Assembly (NCBI RefSeq): GCF_014696345.1
Contig: NZ_JACJPY010000021.1
Coordinates: 1 to 55,311 of the forward strand
Length of the DNA stretch: 55,311 nt
Direction of reading: 5' to 3'
Source of the DNA: Pseudanabaena cinerea FACHB-1277
Lineage (GTDB): Bacteria > Cyanobacteriota > Cyanobacteriia > Pseudanabaenales > Pseudanabaenaceae
The notes under the pieces are model-generated. The model ran no database searches, was not told the DNA's origin, and saw nothing but the letters and a program-made list of their open reading frames with translations. This document shows, one piece after another, positions 25,384 to 33,257 of this stretch; within the stretch, counting starts at the first letter, position 1, and each line of letters starts with the position of its first letter. The position numbers and the translations under genes were made by a program.

Positions 25384-25704
25384 CTACAAAGTGGCATTAA
25401 ACTCTTCTACAGTGGGATAAACCCTAAAAATCTTCGTCATACTGGTTAATTCAAATAGCATCTGTACTTGATCATTAGCACCACAGATCACCATGTCACC
25501 ATTGATGTTGCGGATTGATTTGAGGGCAGAAACCAAAGCACCTAGTCCAGAGCTATCCATAAAGTTGACATCATGCAGATCCAAAACCAAATATTTGGGA
25601 GGATTTGGCGAGGCGGCAATATCACTAACTTGGCGGCGAAATTCAGCCGCCGTTGTGACATCTAATCTGCCTTTAGGTTGGACGATCTTAGTTTGATTAC
25701 TCAT
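25384..25704 (-). CDS. STAS-domain anti-anti-sigma factor
   Basis: 106 aa from ATG 25704, chosen because AGGA lies 8 bp upstream; the longer frame to 25734 lacks this. It is an anti-anti-sigma factor of the SpoIIAA/RsbV type with YLVLDLHDVNFMDSSGLGALVSALKSI. The phosphorylatable Ser is in MDSSGLG (Ser51/52). It is expected to be switched by a kinase (not present here) and a PP2C phosphatase such as the convergent neighbour. Confidence 0.9.
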   Translation of the reverse strand: MSNQTKIVQPKGRLDVTTAAEFRRQVSDIAASPNPPKYLVLDLHDVNFMDSSGLGALVSALKSIRNINGDMVICGANDQVQMLFELTSMTKIFRVYPTVEEFNATL

Positions 25705-25934
25705 TAATTTTTCCTGATAGTACGTTTGCAACAAGTATTGATTTTTTGACTCGCATTTGGGCTTTAATAAAAGCTTGGCTTTAAGTTTAACTTGAAGTTA
25801 CTTTACCAGACCTCATCAATTTCTATGAGATTCTAGAATCTTATGTCAGTCCAGTTCCTTAAGGCTTTATGTAATACAGAGAACTTTTGCAAGGAGATCG
25901 AAACTCTACCTTCAGAAAATTCTTTGGGTTTTAA

Positions 25935-25960
25935 GTGAGCGCACAAAGCGCTGTAATTTT
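25935..25960. repeat. Dispersed repeat copy before mrp
   Basis: A copy of the AGCGC-AAA-GCGCT family (GAGCGCACAAAGCGCTGTAA) lies 35 bp upstream of the mrp start. An open frame that extends mrp upstream to 25935 runs through this repeat, an argument for the later start. Confidence 0.7.
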
Positions 25961-25994
25961 TGTAATTGTTAACTATACCGAATTATTCAAACCT

Positions 25995-27071
25995 ATGGCT
26001 GATTTGCCCAATATCCAAACCATACAGGATGTATTAAGACCGATTGTGGATCGCGATCGCCAAAAAAGTATTATTGAAGCGGAAATGGTGCGCGATATTG
26101 CAGTCAAGGCGAATGGGGTAGTTAGTTTTACGCTATTGATGGACAATCCCAATAGCCCCCACCGCGATGCCTTGATTCAAGAATGTAAAACGGCGATCAA
26201 GGCGATCGCCAATGTCACCGATGCTTGGGTGAAAGTAATCGCCAATAGCCCTGTGGTCAATAATCCTGAATCACCTACAAGCCCACTCAAGGGCATCGCT
26301 GGCGTTAAGTATGTACTGGCGGTGTCCAGTGGCAAAGGTGGCGTGGGCAAAACCTCGGTGGCGGTCAATGTGGCGGTTGCCCTTGCTGACATGGGCGCAA
26401 AGGTCGGGATTCTTGATGCGGATATTTATGGGCCTAATGTCCCCGTAATGTTGGGCATGGAGGCGGCGCAGATAAAAGTGGTCAAGGCGGAAAATGGCGC
26501 GGATGTGGTGGAGCCAGCCTTTAACTATGGGGTCAAGATGATCTCTATGGCATTTTTAATCGCGAAGGATCAGCCCGTGGTGTGGCGGGGACCAATGCTT
26601 AATGGCGTAATTCGTCAGTTTTTATACCAAGCCAATTGGGGCGAACTGGATTATTTAATTGTCGATATGCCCCCTGGTACTGGTGATGCTCAATTAACCC
26701 TCACTCAATCTGTGCCATTGGCAGGAGCCGTGATCGTGACCACACCGCAAACAGTCTCACTTTTAGACTCGCTTAAGGGCTTGAAGATGTTTCAAAATAT
26801 GGGCATCCCTGTTTTGGGCATTGTCGAGAACATGAGCTATTTTATTCCTCCCGATCTGCCTGAAAAGCAGTACGACATTTTTGGGTCGGGGGGCGGCAAA
26901 AAGGCGGCGGCAGAGCTTGGCGTGGATTTGCTTGGTTGTGTGCCTCTGGAAATTAGTCTGCGTGAAGGGGGCGATCGCGGTGTGCCGATTGTTTTAGGTC
27001 ATCCTGATTCAGCATCAGCAAAGGCGCTCAGGGAAATTGCAAAGGCGATCGCGGTGAAGGTGGCGGTATAG
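25995..27071 (+). CDS. mrp: Mrp/ApbC-type P-loop iron-sulfur carrier
   Basis: 358 aa from ATG 25995. The N-terminal MIP18/DUF59-like domain (about residues 1-85) is followed by a Mrp ATPase with the deviant Walker A SSGKGGVGKTSVAVNVA, the switch DADIYGPNVP, WRGPMLNGVIRQFL and DYLIVDMPPGTGDAQLTL. It likely binds and transfers [4Fe-4S] clusters. The CxxC that carries the cluster in E. coli-type Mrp is replaced by ENMSYFIPPDLPEKQYDIFG, with no cysteine. I recall this from other cyanobacterial members too, but could not check. Confidence 0.9.
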   Translation: MADLPNIQTIQDVLRPIVDRDRQKSIIEAEMVRDIAVKANGVVSFTLLMDNPNSPHRDALIQECKTAIKAIANVTDAWVKVIANSPVVNNPESPTSPLKGIAGVKYVLAVSSGKGGVGKTSVAVNVAVALADMGAKVGILDADIYGPNVPVMLGMEAAQIKVVKAENGADVVEPAFNYGVKMISMAFLIAKDQPVVWRGPMLNGVIRQFLYQANWGELDYLIVDMPPGTGDAQLTLTQSVPLAGAVIVTTPQTVSLLDSLKGLKMFQNMGIPVLGIVENMSYFIPPDLPEKQYDIFGSGGGKKAAAELGVDLLGCVPLEISLREGGDRGVPIVLGHPDSASAKALREIAKAIAVKVAV

Positions 27072-27185
27072 GTAAGGTGATTGGTGATTGGTGATTGGTA
27101 AATATTATTTGTTATCTTGACTTTTATTGTGATAAACTCGTAAAGGTCAAAAAATCAGATTATAAAAAGTCGCCTGTAAAAAGAA

Positions 27186-27383
27186 GTGCCTAAACTAAAA
27201 ACTCGTAAATCTGCTGCAAAGCGGTTCAAGGTGACAGGTAGCGGCAAGTTTGCACGCCGCCATGCTGGTCGCAATCACTTACTAGAACATAAGCCCACTG
27301 CCCGTAAGAGCAGATTGGGTCAGATGGCTATAGTCGATGAGACTGATAATGACAGAGTAAGTGCCATGATGCCTTACGCCTAA
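27186..27383 (+). CDS. rpmI: 50S ribosomal protein L35
   Basis: 65 aa from a GTG start, with [20 protein letters not shown] and [13 protein letters not shown]. It pairs with rplT 72 bp downstream. infC, often first in this operon, is not upstream here; mrp is. Three 7-bp GGTGATT repeats lie just after mrp (27076-27096). Confidence 0.96.
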   Translation: MPKLKTRKSAAKRFKVTGSGKFARRHAGRNHLLEHKPTARKSRLGQMAIVDETDNDRVSAMMPYA

Positions 27384-27455
27384 ATCAAGAATTTTTTGGG
27401 GCATTTCGCGCCCTAAAAAAGTTAAGTAAACACATTTCACGATAACCAAAAAGCC

Positions 27456-27809
27456 ATGACGAGAGTAAAACGCGGTAACGTAGCTAGAAAGCGCCGCAAC
27501 AAAGTACTGAAATTAGCCAAGGGCTTTCGCGGATCGCACTCTAAGCTGTTCCGTACTGCAAACCAGCAGGTAATGAAAGCTCTGCGTAATGCCTACCGCG
27601 ATCGCCGCAAGAAAAAGCGCGATTTCCGTAGCCTCTGGATTACCCGCATTAATGCTGCTGCCCGTCAACAGGGTCTAACCTATAGCAAGTTTGCAGGTTT
27701 ACTCAAGAAAGCCAATATCGAAATTAATCGCAAAATGCTTTCTCAGATCGCCATTCTCGATCCCCAAGCTTTTACGGCGATCGTTGAAAAAGCTAAAGCT
27801 ATGATCTGA
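27456..27809 (+). CDS. rplT: 50S ribosomal protein L20
   Basis: 117 aa, normal length, with [25 protein letters not shown] and the conserved [22 protein letters not shown] end. L20 organises 23S rRNA early in 50S assembly and represses this operon in other bacteria; the leader here shows no obvious mimic by eye. A strong terminator follows. Confidence 0.97.
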   Translation: MTRVKRGNVARKRRNKVLKLAKGFRGSHSKLFRTANQQVMKALRNAYRDRRKKKRDFRSLWITRINAAARQQGLTYSKFAGLLKKANIEINRKMLSQIAILDPQAFTAIVEKAKAMI

Positions 27810-27822
27810 TGAGGCGATGCAC

Positions 27823-27870
27823 AAAAAAGAAAGGGAGGACACACTGAGTGTGTCCTCCCTTTCTTTTTTG
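27823..27870 (+). terminator. Terminator of rpmI-rplT
   Basis: Very long arms (core GGGAGGACACAC-TGA-GTGTGTCCTCCC flanked by A6G and T6) form an uninterrupted stem of over 20 bp ending in a T run. Confidence 0.92.
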
Positions 27871-28113
27871 TGATAAAGATTTACAAAACTTGATGGTTTC
27901 GGTAACAGACTTGTAAGAAAATCGACTATAACTAAGCGTATTAATTTATACGTTTAATGCGTTTAGCTAAGTTGATCCCGATGCTATTAGATAGATTAGC
28001 TTTTGCAAAAGTGTTGATACGTTTTTGTGAATCGTTAATGGCTAGCCTCTGGGTTAATTTGTCATAATTTAAATTTTTTATACCCCCGTTTTTAAATCAG
28101 GAGATAGTCTGTA
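27871..28113 (+). promoter_or_regulatory. cpeC upstream region
   Basis: 243 bp between the rplT terminator and cpeC, so the cpe operon promoter should lie here. There is a CGTAT-TAATTT-ATACG inverted repeat near 27938-27953, followed by related CGTTTAATGCGTTTAG sequence. A clear Shine-Dalgarno AGGAG precedes the cpeC ATG. The TTGCACA direct repeats (L box) known from some chromatic-acclimation promoters were looked for and are not seen. Confidence 0.4.
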
Positions 28114-28974
28114 ATGCCTTTTGGACCAGCTTCACGTTTGGGTGTTAGTCTGTTTGATGAAACCCCACCCCAAGAGAGGGTGCTAGGTCAGTCCCTAGAA
28201 GAGACCGAAACAATCATTCGTGCCGTATATCGCCAAGTCTTAGGCAATGCCTATGTCATGGAAAGTGAAAGACTCACTGTTGCTGAGTCTCAGTTTAAGA
28301 ATGGTGATTTGAGTGTGCGGGAGTTTGTCCGCGCTGTGGCTAAGTCTGAGCTATATCGTTCGCGGTTTGTTAACAATGCTGCGCCTTACCGCACTACAGA
28401 GTTGAACTTTCGCCACCTGCTTGGTCGCCCTCCCATTGATTATGCAGAGGTGCGTCAACATAGCGACATTCTCAATGCTCAAGGCTTTGAAGCTGACATT
28501 GACTCCTATATTGACAGTGATGAGTACCAAAATACTTTTGGGGAAAACTTTGTTCCTTATATCCGAGGCTATAAGACTGAAGCGATCACTAATTTGGTGC
28601 AGTTTACCCATACCTTTGAACTAGTGCGTGGTGCTGCTAGCAGTAGCCTTAAGGGTGATTTGGCAGGTAATAGCCCTAAGCTCAACAGTCTAATGATCAA
28701 ATCTATCCCTACCGCCGTAATTCCATCCACTGGCGATGGTGCTTCATTCCGTACTCCTGCGGATGCGCCTTTGACCCGCCGTGGTTCTTTTGGGACAGCC
28801 ACAAGCAAGGTATACCGCGTCGAAGTTACGGGCTATCGCGCCAAAACCGTCAATAGCATTTCCAAGTTCCGCCGTAGCAACAAGGTTTACCTCGTTCCCC
28901 TCGATCAGCTTTCTCAAGAATACCAACGTATTCACCAACAAGGCGGTGTAATCGCTAGCATTACGCCTGTTTAG
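28114..28974 (+). CDS. cpeC: Phycoerythrin-associated rod linker CpeC
   Basis: 286 aa. PBS-linker domain at about 20-175 (ETETIIRAVYRQVLGNAYVMESERL, VREFVRAVAKSELYRSRF, ELNFRHLLGRPP, DIDSYIDSDEYQNTFGENFVPYIRGY), then a flexible spacer and a C-terminal CpcD domain (VYRVEVTGYRAKTVN...VYLVPLDQLSQEYQRIHQQGGVIASITPV). The start PFGPASRLGVSLFDE is typical of phycoerythrin linkers. It joins phycoerythrin hexamers in the phycobilisome rod. First gene of the cpe linker/lyase operon. Confidence 0.9.
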   Translation: MPFGPASRLGVSLFDETPPQERVLGQSLEETETIIRAVYRQVLGNAYVMESERLTVAESQFKNGDLSVREFVRAVAKSELYRSRFVNNAAPYRTTELNFRHLLGRPPIDYAEVRQHSDILNAQGFEADIDSYIDSDEYQNTFGENFVPYIRGYKTEAITNLVQFTHTFELVRGAASSSLKGDLAGNSPKLNSLMIKSIPTAVIPSTGDGASFRTPADAPLTRRGSFGTATSKVYRVEVTGYRAKTVNSISKFRRSNKVYLVPLDQLSQEYQRIHQQGGVIASITPV

Positions 28975-28979
28975 TCTTG

Positions 28980-29006
28980 GCTAGTTGGTGCTTTGCGCCA
29001 ACTAGC
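28980..29006 (+). terminator. Hairpin between cpeC and cpeD
   Basis: GCTAGTTGGTGC-TTT-GCGCCAACTAGC forms a 12-bp stem with one G-U pair, 6 bp after the cpeC stop. No T run follows, so it is more likely to stabilise the 3' end of cpeC mRNA or attenuate than to terminate fully. Linker operons often show such unequal expression. Confidence 0.5.
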
Positions 29007-29234
29007 TTGGCTGGTTGGTCATAGCTAAATTTGTAAACTAAATGCTGGGTAGCTGTTGCTTCGGCTCTGGCTGTCCAGCAACTCAGGTTTTCAGTTTATT
29101 TATGGCTAATTGTTGAATTGATGGGATCGCCAAAACTGCGATCGCTATACTAATTTTAAAATTTTCATAACAAAAACCATAATAAAACCCCCTGAGATAT
29201 TTCTTAGTATTTCTTGATACCTATTTGTATCATA

Positions 29235-29267
29235 CTTATATCTTGCTTATATCTTACTTATATCTTG
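29235..29267. repeat. 11-bp tandem repeat x3 upstream of cpeD
   Basis: CTTATATCTTR is repeated three times at 29235-29245, 29246-29256 and 29257-29267, just before the cpeD ATG (29283), in the leader region. Confidence 0.75.
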
Positions 29268-29282
29268 CTTTTACAACAACCT

Positions 29283-30032
29283 ATGGCAACTTTACTAGCA
29301 CCAGTCAAACTCTATGCCAATAGCAGTTCTGAAGATTTACAGACTGTGATTCGCTCTGTATACAAGCAGTTGGGAAATCCCCATGTAATGGACAGTGAGC
29401 GTCTAATTGCTGCCGAGTCTAAACTTGGCGATCGCTCGATCACTGTGCGTGAATTTGTACGGATCGTGGCAAAGTCAGACTTTTATCGCGATCGCTACTT
29501 TTCTGCCTGCGCTCCTTACCGTGCGGTTGAATTAAACTTTCTGCATCTGCTAGGACGCGCTCCTCAAGATCAACGTGAAGTGTCTGAGCATATCGTGCGT
29601 ACTGTCGCTGAAGGCTATGCTGCTGACATCGACTCTTACATCGATAGCGATGAATATCAAGATGCCTTTGGCGAAGACACTGTTCCCTATAGCCGTGGCA
29701 AAAACAGCGCCAACAATGCCAAGCAAGTCGGTTACAACCGTATGTTTGTGTTAGATCGTGGTGCAGCCCAATCGGATAGCGCCGTGCAGTCCTCACAGTT
29801 GGTTTTTGCTTTGGCAACCAATAGCAGCAATGTTATTAAGCCATCCACATCGAATGTGATTGGTTCTGGTACTGAGAAGCGGTTCAAGATTGTGGTGACG
29901 GGTTCTAAGTTTGATACGCGCCGTCGTGTCAGCCAAACTGAGTACATTGTTTCGCTGAGCAATATGACTGCTCAAATCCAACGGATCAATCGTACTTCTG
30001 GCAAGATCGTCAGCATCACGGCGATCGCCTAG
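29283..30032 (+). CDS. cpeD: Phycoerythrin-associated rod linker CpeD
   Basis: 249 aa from ATG 29283; the frame upstream to 29214 runs through the 11-bp repeats and is discarded. It has a PBS-linker domain (EDLQTVIRSVYKQLGNPHVMDSERL, ITVREFVRIVAKSDFYRDRYF, ELNFLHLLGRAPQDQ, DIDSYIDSDEYQDAFGEDTVPYSRG) and a C-terminal CpcD domain (KRFKIVVTGSKFDTRRRV...VSLSNMTAQIQRINRTSGKIVSIT). The APQDQ(R/A)E segment and position agree with CpeD. Linkers of this type attach successive phycoerythrin discs. Confidence 0.85.
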   Translation: MATLLAPVKLYANSSSEDLQTVIRSVYKQLGNPHVMDSERLIAAESKLGDRSITVREFVRIVAKSDFYRDRYFSACAPYRAVELNFLHLLGRAPQDQREVSEHIVRTVAEGYAADIDSYIDSDEYQDAFGEDTVPYSRGKNSANNAKQVGYNRMFVLDRGAAQSDSAVQSSQLVFALATNSSNVIKPSTSNVIGSGTEKRFKIVVTGSKFDTRRRVSQTEYIVSLSNMTAQIQRINRTSGKIVSITAIA

Positions 30033-30042
30033 AATCAGCCGA

Positions 30043-30060
30043 TTACAGCGCTTTGCGCTT
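30043..30060. repeat. Dispersed AGCGC-TTT-GCGCT repeat, reference copy
   Basis: ACAGCGCTTTGCGCTTA is the best copy of a family with consensus ACAGCGCTTTGCGCTCAAACCC. Other copies lie near 4910, 14937 (degenerate), 17780 and 18522. More are near 19438 (degenerate), 25935, 40148 and 45588. Most lie within 50 bp after a stop codon. Confidence 0.7.
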
Positions 30061-30170
30061 AATTTAAATCCAGAAATATTTTTGAGAGCCTAGCTTCGTG
30101 CTGCTTTCAGAAATATTTCTGTAATCTTCACAGCCTCATTAGGCTATATACAAACCAAGCAAGGTCTGTT

Positions 30171-30944
30171 GTGTCAACTGTAAGTAATCAAAATATCAAT
30201 AATCCTATTGCCAACCATCCTTACTGTTATAGCGATCGCCAAGGTTGTCGCGTTGTCATTGAGGTCATGGACAATGGTCGTTCGGGCATAGGTCGTGCAG
30301 GTGTCTTGGCGATCGCGGTTCCCTATGATCGTTTCTCCCAGACCTTACGCTCAATTAAACGTTCTGGCAGGAAAATTTGCAATGTTTTTATATCCCAACT
30401 ACAACTGCCCGATCAACAGGCAGATGTAATTGCAGAGACGACTGCCATAACCGTTGAGGCGCTAACTAGTGCCACTAGCTCTGAAGCCTCAGAAGTAGCG
30501 TCTGATGCTGAATCAACCGATATGCAAGCGATGGACTGCGAGGTTGGGGAAATGCAGGTGATTGGAGAATCTCTTGCTGAGGCGGCAGATGTTGATGGGG
30601 TAAAAAATGTTGTTATCGCTCTAGCTGAGCCTATGGCAGCAGATGAAGTTATAGTTAAGGAAGATTCCGCAGATATTCCCATCGTGGCTACCGCTAATGC
30701 CGATTTGCCTCTGAATGGAGAAGTTCTCGCAGAACAACCTGTTGAGCCAGTTATTGAGCCAGTTATTGAGCCAGTTATTGAGCCAACTATTGCGCTTAAG
30801 AGCGAACTTGTGGCGAATGTAGAAATTGCACCAACTGCCAATGCGAAGAAGCCCAAAGCCTCAACTAAAACGGCAGCAAGTGGTTTTAATAAACGCAAAA
30901 ATGCTCAGACCACGACTAAATCACCTCGAAAGCCCAAAAACTAA
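30171..30944 (+). CDS. CpcD-like domain protein with acidic then basic tail, in place of CpeE
   Basis: 257 aa from GTG 30171. Residues ~26-76 look like a CpcD capping domain (GCRVVIEVMDNG...VLAIAVPYDRFSQTLRSIKRSGRKICNVFIS). There is no PBS-linker domain. Residues ~80-215 are very acidic and rich in Ala, Val, Glu, Ser and Thr, with tandem EPVI units encoded by a 12-bp repeat (about 30735-30785). Residues ~216-257 are strongly basic (KKPKASTKTAAS, RKNAQTTTKSPRKPKN). It occupies the position of CpeE between cpeD and cpeS, and its stop overlaps the cpeS start by 1 bp. The function is unknown; a rod-capping or tethering role is an inference. Confidence 0.65.
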   Translation: MSTVSNQNINNPIANHPYCYSDRQGCRVVIEVMDNGRSGIGRAGVLAIAVPYDRFSQTLRSIKRSGRKICNVFISQLQLPDQQADVIAETTAITVEALTSATSSEASEVASDAESTDMQAMDCEVGEMQVIGESLAEAADVDGVKNVVIALAEPMAADEVIVKEDSADIPIVATANADLPLNGEVLAEQPVEPVIEPVIEPVIEPTIALKSELVANVEIAPTANAKKPKASTKTAASGFNKRKNAQTTTKSPRKPKN

Positions 30945-31480
30945 TGGATATTCGTGAGTTTGTTGCTGGTTCTATCGGACATTGGCGATCGCAGCGTAGC
31001 GCTCACCATTTGGCATTTGGTCACTTTGAGGCGGTGCAGTCAGAAATTGACATCACCGACTTAGCTCTGGATGCTCCCGAAGTCGTTGCGCTTTGTCAAG
31101 CTTACAGCATTGACCCCAAGGAGGCGATCGCCCCCTTTCGGATGAGTTGGGTTGGTCAGTCAGATTGGGAAGATAGTGAAGAGATCAAAGGTAATTGCGT
31201 ATTGGTTCCGATCCCCGATCCTGAACGGCCTAATTGTGGCAAGCTCCTGCGAGAACGCGGCTATGCCGAAGAGGTGGCAGCGATCGGTGAATATCACATT
31301 ACCGAAGATAATACCTTTGTTTTAGTGACTAACTATGATCGCGCCTCGGCTGAAGAAAAAATTTGGTTTGTTAACCCCAATGTCCGATGTCGGGTATCGC
31401 TGATTAAAACCAGTGCTGGTACTGGGGTGATTACTGCCTCTTTCTCTTCCGAAATTCGCCAAAGTTCGCAAAGTGCGTGA
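30944..31480 (+). CDS. cpeS: Phycoerythrobilin lyase CpeS (CpcS/CpeS family)
   Basis: 178 aa. A lipocalin-like chromophore lyase that attaches phycoerythrobilin to phycoerythrin subunits (Cys-80-type sites in characterised CpeS). MDIREFVAGSIGHWRSQRSAHHLAFGHFE, FRMSWVGQSDWE, GKLLRERGYAE and EEKIWFVNPNVRCRVSLIKT are family segments. Its ATG overlaps the stop of the preceding gene (TAATG). Confidence 0.92.
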   Translation: MDIREFVAGSIGHWRSQRSAHHLAFGHFEAVQSEIDITDLALDAPEVVALCQAYSIDPKEAIAPFRMSWVGQSDWEDSEEIKGNCVLVPIPDPERPNCGKLLRERGYAEEVAAIGEYHITEDNTFVLVTNYDRASAEEKIWFVNPNVRCRVSLIKTSAGTGVITASFSSEIRQSSQSA

Positions 31481-31547
31481 CAAAATGCTGGATAGTAGCG
31501 CTGACGCTAATACTAAGCCCTAATATTAATCTTCACTTATTAAATCT

Positions 31548-32153
31548 ATGGATCTATCCCAGTCTAATTGCCATGATTTAATTACCCTTGCCCGTTGGAT
31601 GGCAGGTGATTTCAGTAATTACCAACAAGCCGCCGCTAGTCCTAGAGACTTTGCCCATATTCATGTGTTCTTCCGTCCTCTGCCCTTTGACTTCTTTAAC
31701 GGAATTGGACTCTATTCAGAACAGGTCTATGACTATGACCTCTGGACTCCCTACCGCCAAGGTGTCCATCGTTTAGTGGATCAAGGCGATCGCATCTATA
31801 TAGAGAACTATAGCCTCAAAAATGCAATGTACTTTGCAGGGGCAGGACGCAATCTGGACATTCTCAAAACGATTAGTAAAGAGGCGATCTCAAGGCGCTA
31901 TAACTGCTCAATGGTCTTTCGGCGCGAAGGCGATCGCTATATCGGTGGCGTTGAGGGCAGTAGTTGCTTCATAGAGAAAAATGGCTGTCAAACCTATCTC
32001 GATAGCTATGTCGAGGTGACTGAAACGACATGGCTTAGTCTCGATAAAGGCATGGATATTAACACGCATCAACAAGTTTGGGGTTCAACTACTGGTCCAT
32101 TAAGATTTGAAAAAAAAGAGAGCTTTGCCAATGAAGTCCCCAATATCCTGTAA
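31548..32153 (+). CDS. cpeT: Phycobilin lyase CpeT (CpcT/CpeT family)
   Basis: 201 aa. A chromophore lyase of the CpcT/CpeT type, which acts on the Cys-165-type site of beta subunits. Landmarks are LARWMAGDFSN, HVFFRPLPFDFFNGIGLYSEQVYDYDLWTPYRQGVHRL and NCSMVFRREGDRYIGGVEGSSCFI. It lies between cpeS and cpeR; the cpeR start is inside its last 23 bp. Confidence 0.93.
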   Translation: MDLSQSNCHDLITLARWMAGDFSNYQQAAASPRDFAHIHVFFRPLPFDFFNGIGLYSEQVYDYDLWTPYRQGVHRLVDQGDRIYIENYSLKNAMYFAGAGRNLDILKTISKEAISRRYNCSMVFRREGDRYIGGVEGSSCFIEKNGCQTYLDSYVEVTETTWLSLDKGMDINTHQQVWGSTTGPLRFEKKESFANEVPNIL

Positions 32154-32490
32154 ACCGATAGAAATACCAGTCAATCTGGCAAGAATATTGCCGCCCGAAG
32201 CTCAGAAAAAAATGCAGAGTTGGATTCGCAGTCGCCATCTAATTTGTTCGGGAAATTTTTTTGTCTTTGAAAGTGTTGATTATAGTGCGGTGGAACGCTT
32301 TGGCGAATGTGTGGCAGCTTTGGGCGGTACGGTCATTACTGTTGAACCCGTTGACAAAATTTGGATGGGCGATCATCGCCAAGTGATTCTCTACCGTTCT
32401 AAAGCAAGTCTGCATACTCCTCACCATCAACTGCGTCAATATTGGATTAAGTATGGCAATTTTCGCACTAGGTTTGATGAACAAGCTTAG
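32131..32490 (+). CDS. cpeR: Phycoerythrin operon activator CpeR
   Basis: 119 aa from ATG 32131; a TTG at 32107 would add 8 residues. It has LPPEAQKKMQSWIRSRHLICSGNFFVFES, ERFGECVAALGGTVI, IWMGDHRQVILYRSKASLHTPHH and LRQYWIKYGNFRTRFDE, the conserved body of CpeR. CpeR is required for cpeBA transcription in chromatically acclimating cyanobacteria. Its presence as last gene of the operon suggests the structural genes cpeBA lie elsewhere under its control. Confidence 0.9.
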   Translation: MKSPISCKPIEIPVNLARILPPEAQKKMQSWIRSRHLICSGNFFVFESVDYSAVERFGECVAALGGTVITVEPVDKIWMGDHRQVILYRSKASLHTPHHQLRQYWIKYGNFRTRFDEQA

Positions 32491-32537
32491 TAGTTTTGCG
32501 GTATGAGATATTTGCAAAGTTTTATGCCACAAATGCC

Positions 32538-33257
32538 TCATTGGGGATTAGTCTGACTGGGAATCATCACGATCGCCCAATAGGTGACGTTATCAGGATC
32601 GACTTCAGAAATAGGCTTGATCACCTGATTGGGCAGAGTGGCGCGTTCGATATAGAGGGCGCGTTCCCAGAGATTGAGATCCTGCAAAATCGATTTTATT
32701 TTGGCAAAGTGGCGACCAAGTTTGATGATAATCGCGGCATCTGCCACCGCTAGGCGATCGTGCAGGGTGTCCGCATCCAAAGTTGCGGGCATAATGCTTA
32801 ATACATCATTACGGAAGGTGAGGGGTGCGCCGAGCATAGCGGCACTGGCAAGGGTGGAAGAAATCCCTGGGATAACTTCGGTATGGAACCTGTCAGCGAG
32901 TCGCCGAAAAATATACATGAAGGAACCATATAGCATGGGGTCGCCTTCACATAGCACCGCCACATCGCGCCCAACTTGCAAATGTTCGGCGATTTTCGCC
33001 GCAGCAATATCGTAATAGGGTTGGGAAGAACGCTCGACGCTGAAGGGCAGAGGCATCGGCACTTCGATCTGTTCGGGACGGATAAAATCCGCCACGATCG
33101 CCCTTGCTAATACCTTGCCATTTTCCATGGTGGGATAGGCAATCACAGGGACGGTGGTGATAATCCGATGAGCCTTAATGGTCAGCAATTCAGGATCGCC
33201 AGGGCCAATGCCCACGCCGTAGAGACTGCCCTTAGTCATGGTTTGAGATTCGTTCAT
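32538..33257 (-). CDS. cobI: Precorrin-2 C20-methyltransferase CobI
   Basis: 239 aa. It methylates precorrin-2 at C20 in cobalamin synthesis. GSLYGVGIGPGDPELLTIKA, the CEGDPMLYGSFMYI loop and VIPGISSTLASAAMLGAPL are typical of tetrapyrrole methylases of this subgroup. The start ATG overlaps the cobH stop by 4 bp (ATGA), indicating translational coupling. Confidence 0.92.
   Translation of the reverse strand: MNESQTMTKGSLYGVGIGPGDPELLTIKAHRIITTVPVIAYPTMENGKVLARAIVADFIRPEQIEVPMPLPFSVERSSQPYYDIAAAKIAEHLQVGRDVAVLCEGDPMLYGSFMYIFRRLADRFHTEVIPGISSTLASAAMLGAPLTFRNDVLSIMPATLDADTLHDRLAVADAAIIIKLGRHFAKIKSILQDLNLWERALYIERATLPNQVIKPISEVDPDNVTYWAIVMIPSQTNPQ

Noticed and set aside
27871-28113. RcaC-type L box (paired TTGCACA) upstream of cpeC
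   Set aside because: Searched by eye; only a single TTGCAAAAG-like sequence is found and no direct repeat.
30413-30898. 161-codon minus-strand frame opposite the CpcD-tail gene
   Set aside because: It is the shadow of the low-complexity coding region; its Thr/Ser/Ala repeats mirror the acidic tail.
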